Positions 13,351 through 21,474 of a DNA stretch of 34,818 bases are shown here, in pieces; the first letter of the stretch is position 1; each line of letters starts with the position of its first letter. The stretch comes from a candidate division WWE3 bacterium. GTDB lineage: Bacteria > Patescibacteriota > WWE3 > JAUXAW01. Below the pieces are notes generated by a model. That model was not told where the DNA came from. It was given only the letters and a program-made list of their open reading frames with translations, and searched no databases. The stretch covers positions 1-34,818 of the forward strand of contig JAUXAW010000007.1 of assembly GCA_030619715.1 (NCBI GenBank), given 5' to 3'. A program made the position numbers and the translations under genes.

Positions 13351-13857
13351 ATGAAATTAAAAAACCTGCCAATTATCTTAGGATTCATAGTCCTTCTCTT
13401 AACCCTCCCCGCCGCGGTCTTCCTTTTGTCCCAAAGACAGGAATCCCGCGCCGGAGCCAAACTTTCGGCCACCGCCCTGGTGTATCTCTGGCCGCAAAGT
13501 TTTGAACTTCCCACCGACCAGAGCGTCACCCTAGAAGTTAAAGTTGACACCAAAAACCAGCCGGCCAAAAGGGCCGAGGCGACGATCAATTTCGACCCCC
13601 AAGTTATCTCAATAACCAACATCGAAGCTGCTTCCGGAGTTAATCTAGCCCAGAAGGCCTTAAATACTACCAACGGCATCCTCCAACTTTCGGGGGTAGG
13701 GGATTTTGAAAACAACAAGATACTGGCGACTTTCAAAATCAAGGGATTAGCCACCGGAATCACCGAACTGAAAATCCAAGAGGCCCACGTTTGGGATCTA
13801 AGTGGTCAAGTTGATATTTTTGGCAATGCGATGGGAGCGGAAGTGACGATAAAATGA
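13351..13857 (+). CDS. Membrane-anchored cohesin-like domain protein
   Basis: This 168-residue protein has an N-terminal membrane anchor or signal (LPIILGFIVLLLTLPAAVFLL) and then one beta-sandwich domain with the cohesin pattern: SVTLEVKVDTKNQPAKRAEATINFDPQVISI, then ILQLSGVGDFENNKILATFKIKG. Cohesin-fold domains bind dockerins or other partners outside the cell. In this setting it may be a pilus-associated adhesion module. It overlaps the next gene by ATGA. The 60-nt leader carries tandem ATTCGC repeats. The fold call rests on sequence pattern. Confidence 0.65.
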   Translation: MKLKNLPIILGFIVLLLTLPAAVFLLSQRQESRAGAKLSATALVYLWPQSFELPTDQSVTLEVKVDTKNQPAKRAEATINFDPQVISITNIEAASGVNLAQKALNTTNGILQLSGVGDFENNKILATFKIKGLATGITELKIQEAHVWDLSGQVDIFGNAMGAEVTIK

Positions 13858-14672
13858 AAAACGAAAAAGGTCAAACGTTAATATTAATGTTAATCGTCAC
13901 CGTCATCTCTCTGACCATTGGCGTTGCCATCTCCTCCCGCGCCGTTTCCACCTTGAAGCAGACTTCCTACACCGCCCAAGCCGGTAAAGCCCAAAAGGCC
14001 GCCGACGCCGGGGTCGAGGAGGCACTGGGTGCAGCTGACCTATCAGCTTTAGCTGCAACTTGTCCCGATGTTGACCATACATGCAATATTGATCTCGATG
14101 GTGACGGCACTGACGATACTAGATATTACGTCGAAGAACTTGGCGGCGGAACAACTGTCGAAGCAACCCTTGAAAAGGACCAAACCACTCAGATTGACCT
14201 AACAGGATACGGTTCCGGTCAGGCAGTCAATATCTACTGGGTCTCGGGAGCAACCGAAGAAGCTAGCAAAGCCGCTTTAGTCTTGACCTTTATCTACGAC
14301 GACGCGGGGACAACGAGACTGGAAAAGCATGCCTATGACCCCGATGCCGTCGCTCACGGGAACAACTTCACCACACCAAGCAGCTCAGGACCCTACACCA
14401 TCGGCGGCAAGGGCTATAATTACTACGCGCAGATTAACACCCCAGCGGGCACCAACCAAGCTTTGAGAGTTCGACCGTTGTATAACGGAGTCTCGAACTC
14501 CTTTGTCATTCAGGCAACCGGAGCAAATTCCTTCTCCGGCCAGGGCTACAAGATTACTTCAAAAGGAGAATACGGCGAAGCCGAGTGGACAGCCGAAGTG
14601 ACCAAGATGAACCCCACGCTGCCCTCGATTTTTGATTTCGCCATCTTCAGCGAATCAGATCTAACCAAGTAG
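13854..14672 (+). CDS. PilX-like minor pilin / pilus assembly protein
   Basis: The N-terminus MKNEKGQTLILMLIVTVISL has the short basic leader, Gly-Gln cut site region and long hydrophobic helix of PilX/GspK-like prepilins, then SSRAVSTLKQTSYTAQAGKAQKAADAGVEEAL, the typical PilX-family segment after the helix. The rest (to residue 272) is a beta-rich globular head with low lysine content and a Asp/Gly-rich loop (DLDGDGTDDT) that could bind calcium. It is translationally coupled to the cohesin-like gene. The gene ends just before the RAYT palindrome at 14683. Confidence 0.75.
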   Translation: MKNEKGQTLILMLIVTVISLTIGVAISSRAVSTLKQTSYTAQAGKAQKAADAGVEEALGAADLSALAATCPDVDHTCNIDLDGDGTDDTRYYVEELGGGTTVEATLEKDQTTQIDLTGYGSGQAVNIYWVSGATEEASKAALVLTFIYDDAGTTRLEKHAYDPDAVAHGNNFTTPSSSGPYTIGGKGYNYYAQINTPAGTNQALRVRPLYNGVSNSFVIQATGANSFSGQGYKITSKGEYGEAEWTAEVTKMNPTLPSIFDFAIFSESDLTK

Positions 14673-14682
14673 TTCCAGAGAG

Positions 14683-14703
14683 TTTCAGAGCGAGGCTCTG
14701 AAA
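14683..14703. repeat. RAYT-associated palindrome, copy 1
   Basis: TTTCAGAGC-GAG-GCTCTGAAA, a perfect 9-bp stem with a 3-nt loop. It encodes the last residues and stop codon (FRASL then TGA) of the transposase on the minus strand. Confidence 0.85.
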
Positions 14704-15458
14704 GTCGGCTTACCACGCTCAAAACTGTCAAGCAATTCACGGCGCAGGCGCTTCTTTTCCTCCTCAAGGTCTTTAAACCACCCAAAGTCATCGTCAATGC
14801 TCACGCCCTCCAACACACGATCACCGAGAGCGGGAAAATCTGCCAACACAAAATCCAAGTAGTCATCTACATCTTTAAAACAACTGAGAACCGTTTTTGT
14901 GTTGAAGATGGTGTCTTTACGCTTCCCTAGATACACGGGTAGGGAAGACCATTTCCAAAGGGTTAAATTCTTTCGGGTAACTAAACCAGCAGCAAGAGGG
15001 TTTACGTGTATGTAGCGATTAAGACACAGAAACTGCCCCTCATTCTCAACTCGAACAGATTTAAAGGGACCTTGAAAGAGCCGCCCCGATCGCTCCAAGC
15101 GAATATTGAAGTAATTTGTATAGCTGGTTCCAATCCGGTGCATAAAAGTAGTGATCCCATCCTCCGCCAATTGTTTCACCTGAAGATGAAAGTGGTTCGG
15201 TAGCAAACAAAGACTAAGAATCTCAACTGGAGGATGTTCCCATTTATACATCTCTAGTTTCAGAGCGAGGCTCTGTAAGTCGTTGTTGTTACGCTTTCTA
15301 ATCCGCAGGTGGCTGTAGGGGTAATCGTACTTCAAATAATGGTTGAGTACAGAGAAAAAACGGGAATAATACGAATCGTCCAAGAAGATGTTTCTCTTGT
15401 CAACACCACGATTATACAAATGATAAATCTCGTCAGACGCAAGAATGTCTCTCCGCAT
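14685..15458 (-). CDS. REP-associated tyrosine transposase (RAYT, IS200/Y1-type)
   Basis: RAYTs are single-copy HUH/Y1 transposases that nick and move REP palindromes. The 257-residue protein shows the N-terminal YHLYNRGVDKRNIFLDD block, the HUH motif as LPNHFHLQVK, a likely catalytic Tyr in SYTNYFNIRLERSGRLFQG, and YIHVNPLAAGLV, all typical of this group. It is inserted between convergent pilus operons. Its matching palindrome TTTCAGAGCGAGGCTCTGAAA occurs at both ends (14683, 15480) and once inside the gene (15258), coding LQSLALKL. The gene looks intact, so it may still be active. Confidence 0.9.
   Translation of the reverse strand: MRRDILASDEIYHLYNRGVDKRNIFLDDSYYSRFFSVLNHYLKYDYPYSHLRIRKRNNNDLQSLALKLEMYKWEHPPVEILSLCLLPNHFHLQVKQLAEDGITTFMHRIGTSYTNYFNIRLERSGRLFQGPFKSVRVENEGQFLCLNRYIHVNPLAAGLVTRKNLTLWKWSSLPVYLGKRKDTIFNTKTVLSCFKDVDDYLDFVLADFPALGDRVLEGVSIDDDFGWFKDLEEEKKRLRRELLDSFERGKPTFRASL
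15258..15278. repeat. RAYT-associated palindrome, copy 2 (inside the transposase gene)
   Basis: TTTCAGAGCGAGGCTCTGTAA: same sequence and orientation as the flanking copies, with one stem mismatch. It is in frame in the transposase CDS. Confidence 0.8.
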
Positions 15459-15479
15459 TTTTGTTGGTAGTTCAAGAAG

Positions 15480-15500
15480 TTTCAGAGCGAGGCTCTGAAA
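15480..15500. repeat. RAYT-associated palindrome, copy 3
   Basis: TTTCAGAGC-GAG-GCTCTGAAA, identical to copy 1, 22 nt upstream of the transposase start codon and just downstream of the pilW-like stop codon. Confidence 0.85.
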
Positions 15501-15506
15501 GCTGCT

Positions 15507-16025
15507 TTACTCGTAGCCTCCTCGGACGACGACGGTGGTCTGCAATGTTGTTTCCGCCTGGTAATCTATTCTCCCTGGAGCGTTGGGAGCCTGTTCAAGT
15601 TTTAAAACAATTTTGACGGTGGGGGGAGTCGTGCTGCTGACTTCAAAGTAAGACTCCGTAGGGCTAGTATCGACATTAATGCCGCTAACCAAATCGTCGT
15701 TGGTGATCACCTCCGCATTTTTCCGAATGACGCCAATGTTTCCTGTCGGGTTAGCAATCGAAAAAGTAAAATTTGAGCCTTCTTGTGGCGTTACCGTCAA
15801 ATTTTGAGTAGTCGTATCGGTAGGAGAGACCGACCGTGCATTCCGAATCTGGTTTTCCATCAGGGACAAGGCATAATTGCCGTTTTGCTCAATCTCGTTA
15901 ATAATGTGGGCCTTGTTATAGGAGCGGAGAATTGAAGCAATGACACTGGTCCCCACGGTGCCAATGATCAAAACCAACCCCACAGAAACTAATAATTCGA
16001 CTAAAGTAAAACCGTTTTTCTTCAT
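15507..16025 (-). CDS. PilW/PulJ-like minor pilin
   Basis: The product (172 residues from ATG 16025) starts MKKNGFTLVELLVSVGLVLI, a class III prepilin leader with cleavage after Gly and Glu at +5. The following region RSYNKAHIINEIEQNGNYALSLMENQIRNARSV resembles the PilW/PulJ segment after the helix, and the rest is a beta-rich head. The track start at TTG 16031 adds two codons; ATG 16025 overlaps the upstream stop (ATGA). It ends the three-gene minor-pilin operon that starts at 16896. Confidence 0.82.
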   Translation of the reverse strand: MKKNGFTLVELLVSVGLVLIIGTVGTSVIASILRSYNKAHIINEIEQNGNYALSLMENQIRNARSVSPTDTTTQNLTVTPQEGSNFTFSIANPTGNIGVIRKNAEVITNDDLVSGINVDTSPTESYFEVSSTTPPTVKIVLKLEQAPNAPGRIDYQAETTLQTTVVVRGGYE

Positions 16026-16399
16026 CGCCAATCCGTCAAATAACTAGTAACTGATACCGATTTTGTTCCCGAAGATTCCTCCCAGGAAATCCCGACGACG
16101 ATCTTTTTCTTGTCCGCACTAACATCGGTGACTGTCCTTGTCCGAGTAAAAGTAACTGATCCGACGGTAACGCTATCACTATCATCCACAACATCACTAA
16201 GACTACCTTGATCCCGCACCGACCGAGCAAGCTCCATTCCTTCACTCGCCAACTTCGCCGCAATTGTTCGATTCCGGGCCGAGGTCGAGGCCTTCAACGC
16301 AATCACCCCCATCCCAATGAGGGCAGTAACCACAACGAGAATCAAACCCAAACCAGTGAGGACCTCTACTAATGTTTGGCCGCTTTGAGATTTTATCAT
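16022..16399 (-). CDS. PilV-like minor pilin
   Basis: This 125-residue protein begins MIKSQSGQTLVEVLTGLGLILVVV, a prepilin-type N-terminus with Gly-Gln at the cut site and Glu at +5. The next segment ARNRTIAAKLASEGMELARSVRDQG is characteristic of PilV-like pilins in this group of bacteria. It overlaps both neighbours by ATGA, so the fimT-, pilV- and pilW-like genes are translated together. These minor pilins usually prime pilus assembly. Confidence 0.82.
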   Translation of the reverse strand: MIKSQSGQTLVEVLTGLGLILVVVTALIGMGVIALKASTSARNRTIAAKLASEGMELARSVRDQGSLSDVVDDSDSVTVGSVTFTRTRTVTDVSADKKKIVVGISWEESSGTKSVSVTSYLTDWR

Positions 16400-16896
16400 C
16401 GTTCTTCTATCTTTCCTCCCGCACTGACGGTGACTGTCCTCGACGAACCACTTAAACTAATACTAATCGAGCTGGGAACCCCCGCGGCTATCGCACCTGA
16501 GGAATCGCAGACAGCACCGCTAACCTCATCAAAGATAAACAGACTCCCTGGTGGAGCAATTGTGAAATCAGTGGACAATGATTTAGTAGTAACAAAACTT
16601 TGGTCACTACACACACAGGGGGTTTGTGTGGTGTCGAGACTACTGCACGTATAGATTCTGTATGAGTAGACATCGGGGCTGGCAAACAAAATGCCCCACG
16701 CCTTACCCTCAACACCATTAATCGCTCGGTTCTGGGCCGAGCGCAGGTCGTTTTTGACCTGCTTCGCTGTTTGGGAAAGTCGCTGGCTGGTAGTGAAATC
16801 AGAAAAAACGGGAATGCTAATTGCCGACAAAATTCCAATAATGGCAATAACGATTAGAAGTTCGATCAGAGTAAACCCGTGGGCAGAAATCTTCAT
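16396..16896 (-). CDS. GspH/FimT-like minor pilin
   Basis: The N-terminus MKISAHGFTLIELLIVIAIIGILSAISIPVF is a near-consensus prepilin leader and helix. The head domain (to residue 166) contains SQTAKQVKNDLRSAQNRAINGVEGKAWGI, the FimT/GspH signature region, and four Cys (CSSLDTTQTPCVCS and VCDSSG). First gene of a minor-pilin operon with its own promoter only 8 nt upstream of the start codon. Confidence 0.85.
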   Translation of the reverse strand: MKISAHGFTLIELLIVIAIIGILSAISIPVFSDFTTSQRLSQTAKQVKNDLRSAQNRAINGVEGKAWGILFASPDVYSYRIYTCSSLDTTQTPCVCSDQSFVTTKSLSTDFTIAPPGSLFIFDEVSGAVCDSSGAIAAGVPSSISISLSGSSRTVTVSAGGKIEER

Positions 16897-16904
16897 TTGA
16901 AGAG

Positions 16905-16933
16905 ATTATACACAAAATTATTAGTAAAGACAA
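16905..16933 (-). promoter_or_regulatory. Promoter of the minor-pilin operon
   Basis: On the minus strand TTGTCT, 17-nt spacer, TATAAT (16905-16910), then 8 nt to the ATG: a leaderless design. The -35 box is supplied by the tandem repeat (GTAAAGACA units) that fills 16921-16962. Confidence 0.65.
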
Positions 16934-16968
16934 TAAATCAGTGAAGACAGTAAAGACAATTGGGTTAC

Positions 16969-17388
16969 TTAAAACGGATTCGTGAGGCAGCAGTTGCCGC
17001 TGCAACCGTAAGCGGCGGAGGTGCAATCGTCAGGTAGGGGAGTGGTTTCCATCGTCGCGCAAACCTCGTAATTTGCTCCTGAGGCGCAATAATAATAAGT
17101 TGCTGGTGCACCACTGGGGTCGTTGGGAACGGATTTGAGATATGTAATCCCACCAGACTCCCACACACTACCAAACGGGACCCCACCCGTAGCCGGATAG
17201 GAGTCGTTCTCAGCATAGTAGATTTCCAGGGCGGCTTGGGTTGTGGCCAAATCCGAAAGCCGCCGCGAGTCCCGCCCTCGTTCAAAAAACCCGGCCGGAT
17301 TTAGAGCCGCCACAACGACCCCCACCAGAATCCCAACGACACCAATCACCACAATGAGTTCAACTAAAGTAAAACCCTTTGTTTTCAT
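16969..17388 (-). CDS. Type IV pilin (139 aa, Cys-rich C-terminus)
   Basis: The leader MKTKGFTLVELIVVIGVVGILVGVVVAALNP is a standard prepilin signal with Glu at +5. The helix is followed by GRDSRRLSDLATTQAALEIYYAENDSYPATGG, typical of major-pilin-like proteins. The C-terminal region has seven Cys, including CTSAAYGCSGNCC, which could form disulfides stabilising the exposed D-region. It follows another pilin gene by 12 nt and is the last gene of the pilB operon. Confidence 0.88.
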   Translation of the reverse strand: MKTKGFTLVELIVVIGVVGILVGVVVAALNPAGFFERGRDSRRLSDLATTQAALEIYYAENDSYPATGGVPFGSVWESGGITYLKSVPNDPSGAPATYYYCASGANYEVCATMETTPLPDDCTSAAYGCSGNCCLTNPF

Positions 17389-17400
17389 TTGACAAACTCA

Positions 17401-17793
17401 TCAACAACCGGCCGCGGCGTCGGTAGCCCTACCATTTTCATACTTCCAGTGGGTGTCAGCACCATTCTCCAGTGTGACCGCCGCACAACCAGCACCCTCG
17501 GACCATGTTCCAGCGACCCCAGTGGTTGGGTCCTGCTTCAGATAGTTAGGGACCAATTCCGCAACAGTATCACAGTTGGTGTAGCTCCCCTCATTAACCG
17601 TATAGCAAGCCTCCATCGCCGCGCCGATCGAAGCGATAATTGTTTTCTTGTTTGCATCCCGAGCGTCTTGCAATCTTTCGGTTGGATTAATACCGACGAC
17701 TACCGCCCCCATCAAAATACCAATAATAGCAATAACGACTAAAAGCTCAATCAGGGTGAAACCCGGCAGGCCGTATTTATTTTTGAATTTCAT
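17401..17793 (-). CDS. Type IV pilin (130 aa)
   Basis: This pilin has leader KYGLPGFTLIELLVVIAIIGILMGAVVVGINP, where cleavage follows the Gly before FTLIE, and a head with four or five Cys (MEACYTVNEGSYTNCD, GAGCAAV, AAGC at the end). The last Cys and the one in GAGC may close the C-terminal loop. A perfect Shine-Dalgarno (AAAGGAGGTG) precedes the ATG, suggesting strong translation. It sits between pilD and the 16969 pilin. Confidence 0.88.
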   Translation of the reverse strand: MKFKNKYGLPGFTLIELLVVIAIIGILMGAVVVGINPTERLQDARDANKKTIIASIGAAMEACYTVNEGSYTNCDTVAELVPNYLKQDPTTGVAGTWSEGAGCAAVTLENGADTHWKYENGRATDAAAGC

Positions 17794-17806
17794 CCCTTCA
17801 CCTCCT

Positions 17807-18643
17807 TTAGGGGAACCCCAGACACCCTTCTAAAACACCTCTCCCAGAAAGTAAAGCAGTATATGTTCCCACAACTAAGAACGGACCGAAAGGAACCGTC
17901 TCGCCAAACTTTGTCTTTCCTAACGCCATCAGTATGACACTGACCAGTGCCCCTGTCAAGAAACTTGCAAAGACCGCCACAATCATATTTGGCCAGCCGG
18001 CAATTAACCCGACCAGAAAGGCAAGTTTGACATCCCCACCTCCCATAGCCCGACCCTTAAAAAGAGAATGAAGAATAAAGAAGAAAGAATAAAGGACGAG
18101 GGAACCGAGCAAGGTCATAAGTAGGGGACGGAACTCGAGCCAGGCGTGGGTTTTGAAAAAGTTGGTTTGCAAAAGGTAAGGACCAAGCCCGCCAACGTCG
18201 TTTTTCAAATTTTGGTAAAGCCCCCAAACACCCCAAACAACACCAAATAAACGATATCCCAAAACCACAGCTATCCCCGGGAAGACGAGTTTGTCCGGAA
18301 TAACTCCGTGCTTGAGGTCGATGACGAAGATGGGAATTAGAAAAAAAGACGAAGAGATGAGGAGATAAAGAGATGATGAATAAATAGACGACGCGAAGAG
18401 GAAACCGGTGGCGAGTTCGACGAGAGGGTATTGCCAGGAAATTTTTTTGCCGCAATACCGACAGCGGCCTCGAAGGAGGACAAAGCTTAAGAGGGGAATG
18501 AGGTCATACCACACCAACATGTGACCACACTGGGGACAGCATGACCTCCCCCTGATAATCTCCTGGCCTTTGGGCAAGCGTTCGATAAGGACATTGAGAA
18601 AACTACCGACACAAAGGCCCAACAGGAACAAAGCAACCACCAT
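17807..18643 (-). CDS. pilD: Prepilin peptidase / N-methyltransferase PilD
   Basis: PilD is the membrane aspartyl protease that cleaves prepilin leaders and methylates the new N-terminus. From ATG 18643 the protein has 278 residues. It contains the zinc-binding CPQC...CRYC pair of the methylase domain, six to eight membrane helices, and both catalytic Asp motifs, VIDLKHGVIPD and GGGD in MGGGDVKLAFLVG. The ORF track extends it to TTG 18685, but those 14 codons are encoded by palindromic repeats, so I use the internal ATG (MVVALFLLGLCVGSFLN, the usual PilD start). Confidence 0.92.
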   Translation of the reverse strand: MVVALFLLGLCVGSFLNVLIERLPKGQEIIRGRSCCPQCGHMLVWYDLIPLLSFVLLRGRCRYCGKKISWQYPLVELATGFLFASSIYSSSLYLLISSSFFLIPIFVIDLKHGVIPDKLVFPGIAVVLGYRLFGVVWGVWGLYQNLKNDVGGLGPYLLQTNFFKTHAWLEFRPLLMTLLGSLVLYSFFFILHSLFKGRAMGGGDVKLAFLVGLIAGWPNMIVAVFASFLTGALVSVILMALGKTKFGETVPFGPFLVVGTYTALLSGRGVLEGCLGFP

Positions 18644-18656
18644 CAAACTTGCAATA

Positions 18657-18695
18657 GCGAATTTCAATTCGCGCCGGACGCGCAATGAATTGCGC
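18657..18695. repeat. Two adjacent palindromes between pilD and the major pilin gene
   Basis: GCGAATT-TC-AATTCGC (18657-18672) and GCGCAAT-GA-ATTGCGC (18680-18695), followed by TACTAC, which is also the tail of the GTAACA...TGTCACTAC hairpins. They form part of the untranslated region before pilD. Confidence 0.7.
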
Positions 18696-18707
18696 TACTA
18701 CACTCAT

Positions 18708-19205
18708 TTACATCAAATCCAACCCCGGATCGGTGCCGACTTCATAGATCGTTGTACCGTTACCGCCATCGGTCGTGTATTTGGTTACGTTGTCCGTTGA
18801 CTCCAGGTAGCAGTTCAGTTCGTAACCCGAGCCGTCACTGAAATAAAGATACTTACCGGTGACGGTGTTTCCCGCCGCATCGGCGAAACTGACATTGTTT
18901 TTTGGGTCGATCGGCAGGGTCGCCAGATACTTGGAAACGGCAACGCTGACCCAACCAGTCCCGGTCGTTACCCGCGTGCCGGTGGTACTGTCACCAGCAC
19001 TTGTGGTTGTGGTCAAGGTAGCACCATCGGCAACGGCCAGATCGATCGCCTTGCGCACGGTGTCCATGTCCGAAAGCCGGGTCGAATCCCGACCCTTCTT
19101 CATCATATCCACCGGATTAATCGCCAAGACAACCGCAACCATTAAGATACCGAGGATGGCCACCACCACTAATAGTTCTATTAACGTGAAACCTTTTCTA
19201 TTCAT
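18708..19205 (-). CDS. Type IV pilin, candidate major pilin
   Basis: The leader MNRKGFTLIELLVVVAILGILMVAVVLAINPVDM is a consensus prepilin signal; the mature helix is followed by KKGRDSTRLSDMDTVRKAIDLAVADG and a Thr/Ser/Gly-rich head of about 110 residues ending GTDPGLDLM. A strong ribosome site (GGGAGGTG) precedes it. Position directly after pilC, and being the largest pilin in the pilB-pilT-pilC operon, makes it a good candidate for the main pilus subunit, but this is inference. Confidence 0.85.
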   Translation of the reverse strand: MNRKGFTLIELLVVVAILGILMVAVVLAINPVDMMKKGRDSTRLSDMDTVRKAIDLAVADGATLTTTTSAGDSTTGTRVTTGTGWVSVAVSKYLATLPIDPKNNVSFADAAGNTVTGKYLYFSDGSGYELNCYLESTDNVTKYTTDGGNGTTIYEVGTDPGLDLM

Positions 19206-19221
19206 CTATTTTCACCTCCCT

Positions 19222-20424
19222 TCAAAGTTGACTCGTCAGACTGTAAATCGGCAAAATTACCGCCAAAATCAAAAAGCCAACCATAATCCCCAACAAAACC
19301 ATAATTATTGGCTCGAGAGTAGTCGAGAGGTTTTTCACCGCCTGGTCAACCTCACTTTCGAAAAACTGGGAAATCTTAAAGAGCACCTCGTCAACCTTAC
19401 CCGTCTCCTCACCAACCTCAACCATTTGACCTAAAGATGGAGGAAAGAGAGGGTCATTCTTCAGAGCCGCGGAAAGGGGAGCACCTTTTTCAACCAAAAT
19501 TGCCGCCTTATCCATCGCCTCAATATACAAAACATTCCCAACCGCACCTTTGCTAATATCCAGAGCCGTCAAAATGGGAACGCCACTAGAAATCAAAAGC
19601 CCTAAAGTTCTAGCCAACTCCGCCAACTGTGACTGACTGGAAATAGAACCGAAAATAGGCAGACGCAGAAGAATTCGGGCCAAAAAAATTCGTCCATAAT
19701 CTGTTCGACTAAACCGCCAAAAGCCAAAGGCGGCTCCAATAACGAGAAGAAGCAGCAACCACCAAAAACCAGTGATGGTATCCGAGATGCCGATCATTAT
19801 CTTCGTCGGTAGAGGCAGGTCTGCTCCCAAATCTCTGTACATCACCGTCAGTTTAGGAATGACAAAAGTTAGCATCATAATAAAAACGGCCACCATCCCG
19901 ACGACGACGATCGCCGGATAAATCAAGGCACCGCGGGTCCGACCAATAAACTCTCGCCGCTTCTCCTGATTCTCCGCCAGACGCAGAAGAATTTTGTCCA
20001 AAGCGCCCGAAGCCTCCCCAGCTCTAATGAGACTGATATAAACACGAGAGAAAACACCCTCGTGTTTTTCCAAGCTTGAAGAAAGCGCCGTACCCGCCTG
20101 AACATCACGCAGGGATGAAGAGAGGACCTCTCGGAACCGCGGGTTTCGCGTTTGCAACGTCAAAATTTCCAAAGCTCTAGCTAAGGGCAAGCCGGCGGAG
20201 ACCATCGTCGCCAGCTGGCGGGTGAAAATCGTCTTTTCCCCCTCCGAAATCCCGCGCAACCGGTTTAGGAGAAAAGAAAGTGAAGAAATTTTCTTTTCTT
20301 TGATTTCCGTCGGAACCAGGTTGCGGCTGCGCAGAATTTCCGCCACCTGGTCAACGGAGGCCGCTTCGACGAAGCCCGTTTTTGTTTTTCCCCTTGCGTC
20401 TTTGGCGGTGTAAGTAAATATCAT
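19222..20424 (-). CDS. pilC: Type IV pilus inner-membrane platform protein PilC
   Basis: PilC (GspF family) is the membrane platform on which PilB and PilT act. The 400-residue protein begins with the small N-terminal segment (FTYTAKDARGKTKTGFVEA) and has two GspF domains (about residues 60-190 and 260-390), each with RQLATMVSAGLPLARALEIL-like or LARTLGLLISSGVPILTALDI-like helices. Membrane helices are at about 165-190, 215-235 and 370-395. The ATG overlaps the pilT stop (ATGA). Confidence 0.95.
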   Translation of the reverse strand: MIFTYTAKDARGKTKTGFVEAASVDQVAEILRSRNLVPTEIKEKKISSLSFLLNRLRGISEGEKTIFTRQLATMVSAGLPLARALEILTLQTRNPRFREVLSSSLRDVQAGTALSSSLEKHEGVFSRVYISLIRAGEASGALDKILLRLAENQEKRREFIGRTRGALIYPAIVVVGMVAVFIMMLTFVIPKLTVMYRDLGADLPLPTKIMIGISDTITGFWWLLLLLVIGAAFGFWRFSRTDYGRIFLARILLRLPIFGSISSQSQLAELARTLGLLISSGVPILTALDISKGAVGNVLYIEAMDKAAILVEKGAPLSAALKNDPLFPPSLGQMVEVGEETGKVDEVLFKISQFFESEVDQAVKNLSTTLEPIIMVLLGIMVGFLILAVILPIYSLTSQL

Positions 20425-21473
20425 CGCACCATTCTAATAAGTTCCTCCGGATTCAATGTTCTCATCTTGGCTACATCCAGAGAAACTTTTCCGGCCTTGA
20501 CCAGCTCGGCCAGGGAGCGGTTCAGCGAAATCATTCCCAGGTCAAAAGAGGTAGCAATAATGTTATCAATCTGGTGAGTTTTGCCCTCACGGATGACCGC
20601 ACGCACCGCCAGAGTGGCCAACAACACCTCGCAGGCCGGAAGCCGACCACCACCGATCGCCGGAAGCAAACGCTGGGAAACTATCCCTTCCAAACTGGCT
20701 GCCAGTTGGGTTTTGACCTGTTGCTGTTGATTTTCGGGGAAAACATCAATGATGCGGTTGACCGTCTGCGCCGCGGAATTGGTGTGTAGAGTAGCAAAGA
20801 CGAGATGGCCGGTCTCGGCAATCGTCATCGCCGCGGCAATCGTTTCAAAATCACGCATCTCACCGACTAGAACCACATCGGGATCCTCGCGCAGAACCGA
20901 ACGCAGAGCCGTGTGCCAAGAAAGAGTATCGAGATACATCTCCCGCTGCTCGATCAGCGCCTTTTTACTCTCAAAGACGTACTCGATCGGGTCCTCGATG
21001 GTAATAATATGCACCTCACGGGTCTCGTTGATTTCGTTGATCATCCCCGCCAGCGTTGTTGATTTACCCTGACCGGCCGGACCAGTAATCAAAATAAAAC
21101 CCTGGGGAAGTTTGCAAAAGTCATAAAGAATCTTGGGCAGGTTCAACTCCTCGATCGTCGGGATTTTATAGGGAATGCGGCGTAGGGAGATGGCGAGATA
21201 TCCCTTTTGGTGAAAAGCGTTGACCCGAAAGCGGGCCACATCGGCAAAAGAAAACGAGAAATCAATTTCCCGCTCGTCCCGAAGCCGCTTCTTTTGGTCC
21301 GCGGAAAGAAGTGAAAAAATCAGGGTTTCCACCTGCTTGGAATCCAGTTCCGAAGTACCCGGAACTGGCGAAAGCTTGCCGACAATCCTCAGCGTCGGCG
21401 GCGAACCGACCGTCAGGTGTAAGTCCGATGCTTTGGCGGAAACGGTTTTTTGCAGCAAATCTTGAATAGTCAC
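20421..21473 (-). CDS. pilT: Type IV pilus retraction ATPase PilT
   Basis: PilT is the hexameric ATPase that depolymerises pili, driving twitching. The 350-residue length and PAS-like N-terminal domain (DLLQKTVSAKASDLHLTVGSPP) fit. The ATPase core has the Walker A GPAGQGKST (usually GPTGSGKST), the Asp box EDPIEYVF, Walker B LREDPDVVLVGEMRD and the His box TGHLVFATLHTNS. It starts with GTG one base after the pilB stop. The Walker A variant keeps the essential GK(S/T). Confidence 0.94.
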   Translation of the reverse strand: MTIQDLLQKTVSAKASDLHLTVGSPPTLRIVGKLSPVPGTSELDSKQVETLIFSLLSADQKKRLRDEREIDFSFSFADVARFRVNAFHQKGYLAISLRRIPYKIPTIEELNLPKILYDFCKLPQGFILITGPAGQGKSTTLAGMINEINETREVHIITIEDPIEYVFESKKALIEQREMYLDTLSWHTALRSVLREDPDVVLVGEMRDFETIAAAMTIAETGHLVFATLHTNSAAQTVNRIIDVFPENQQQQVKTQLAASLEGIVSQRLLPAIGGGRLPACEVLLATLAVRAVIREGKTHQIDNIIATSFDLGMISLNRSLAELVKAGKVSLDVAKMRTLNPEELIRMVR

Positions 21474-21474
21474 A

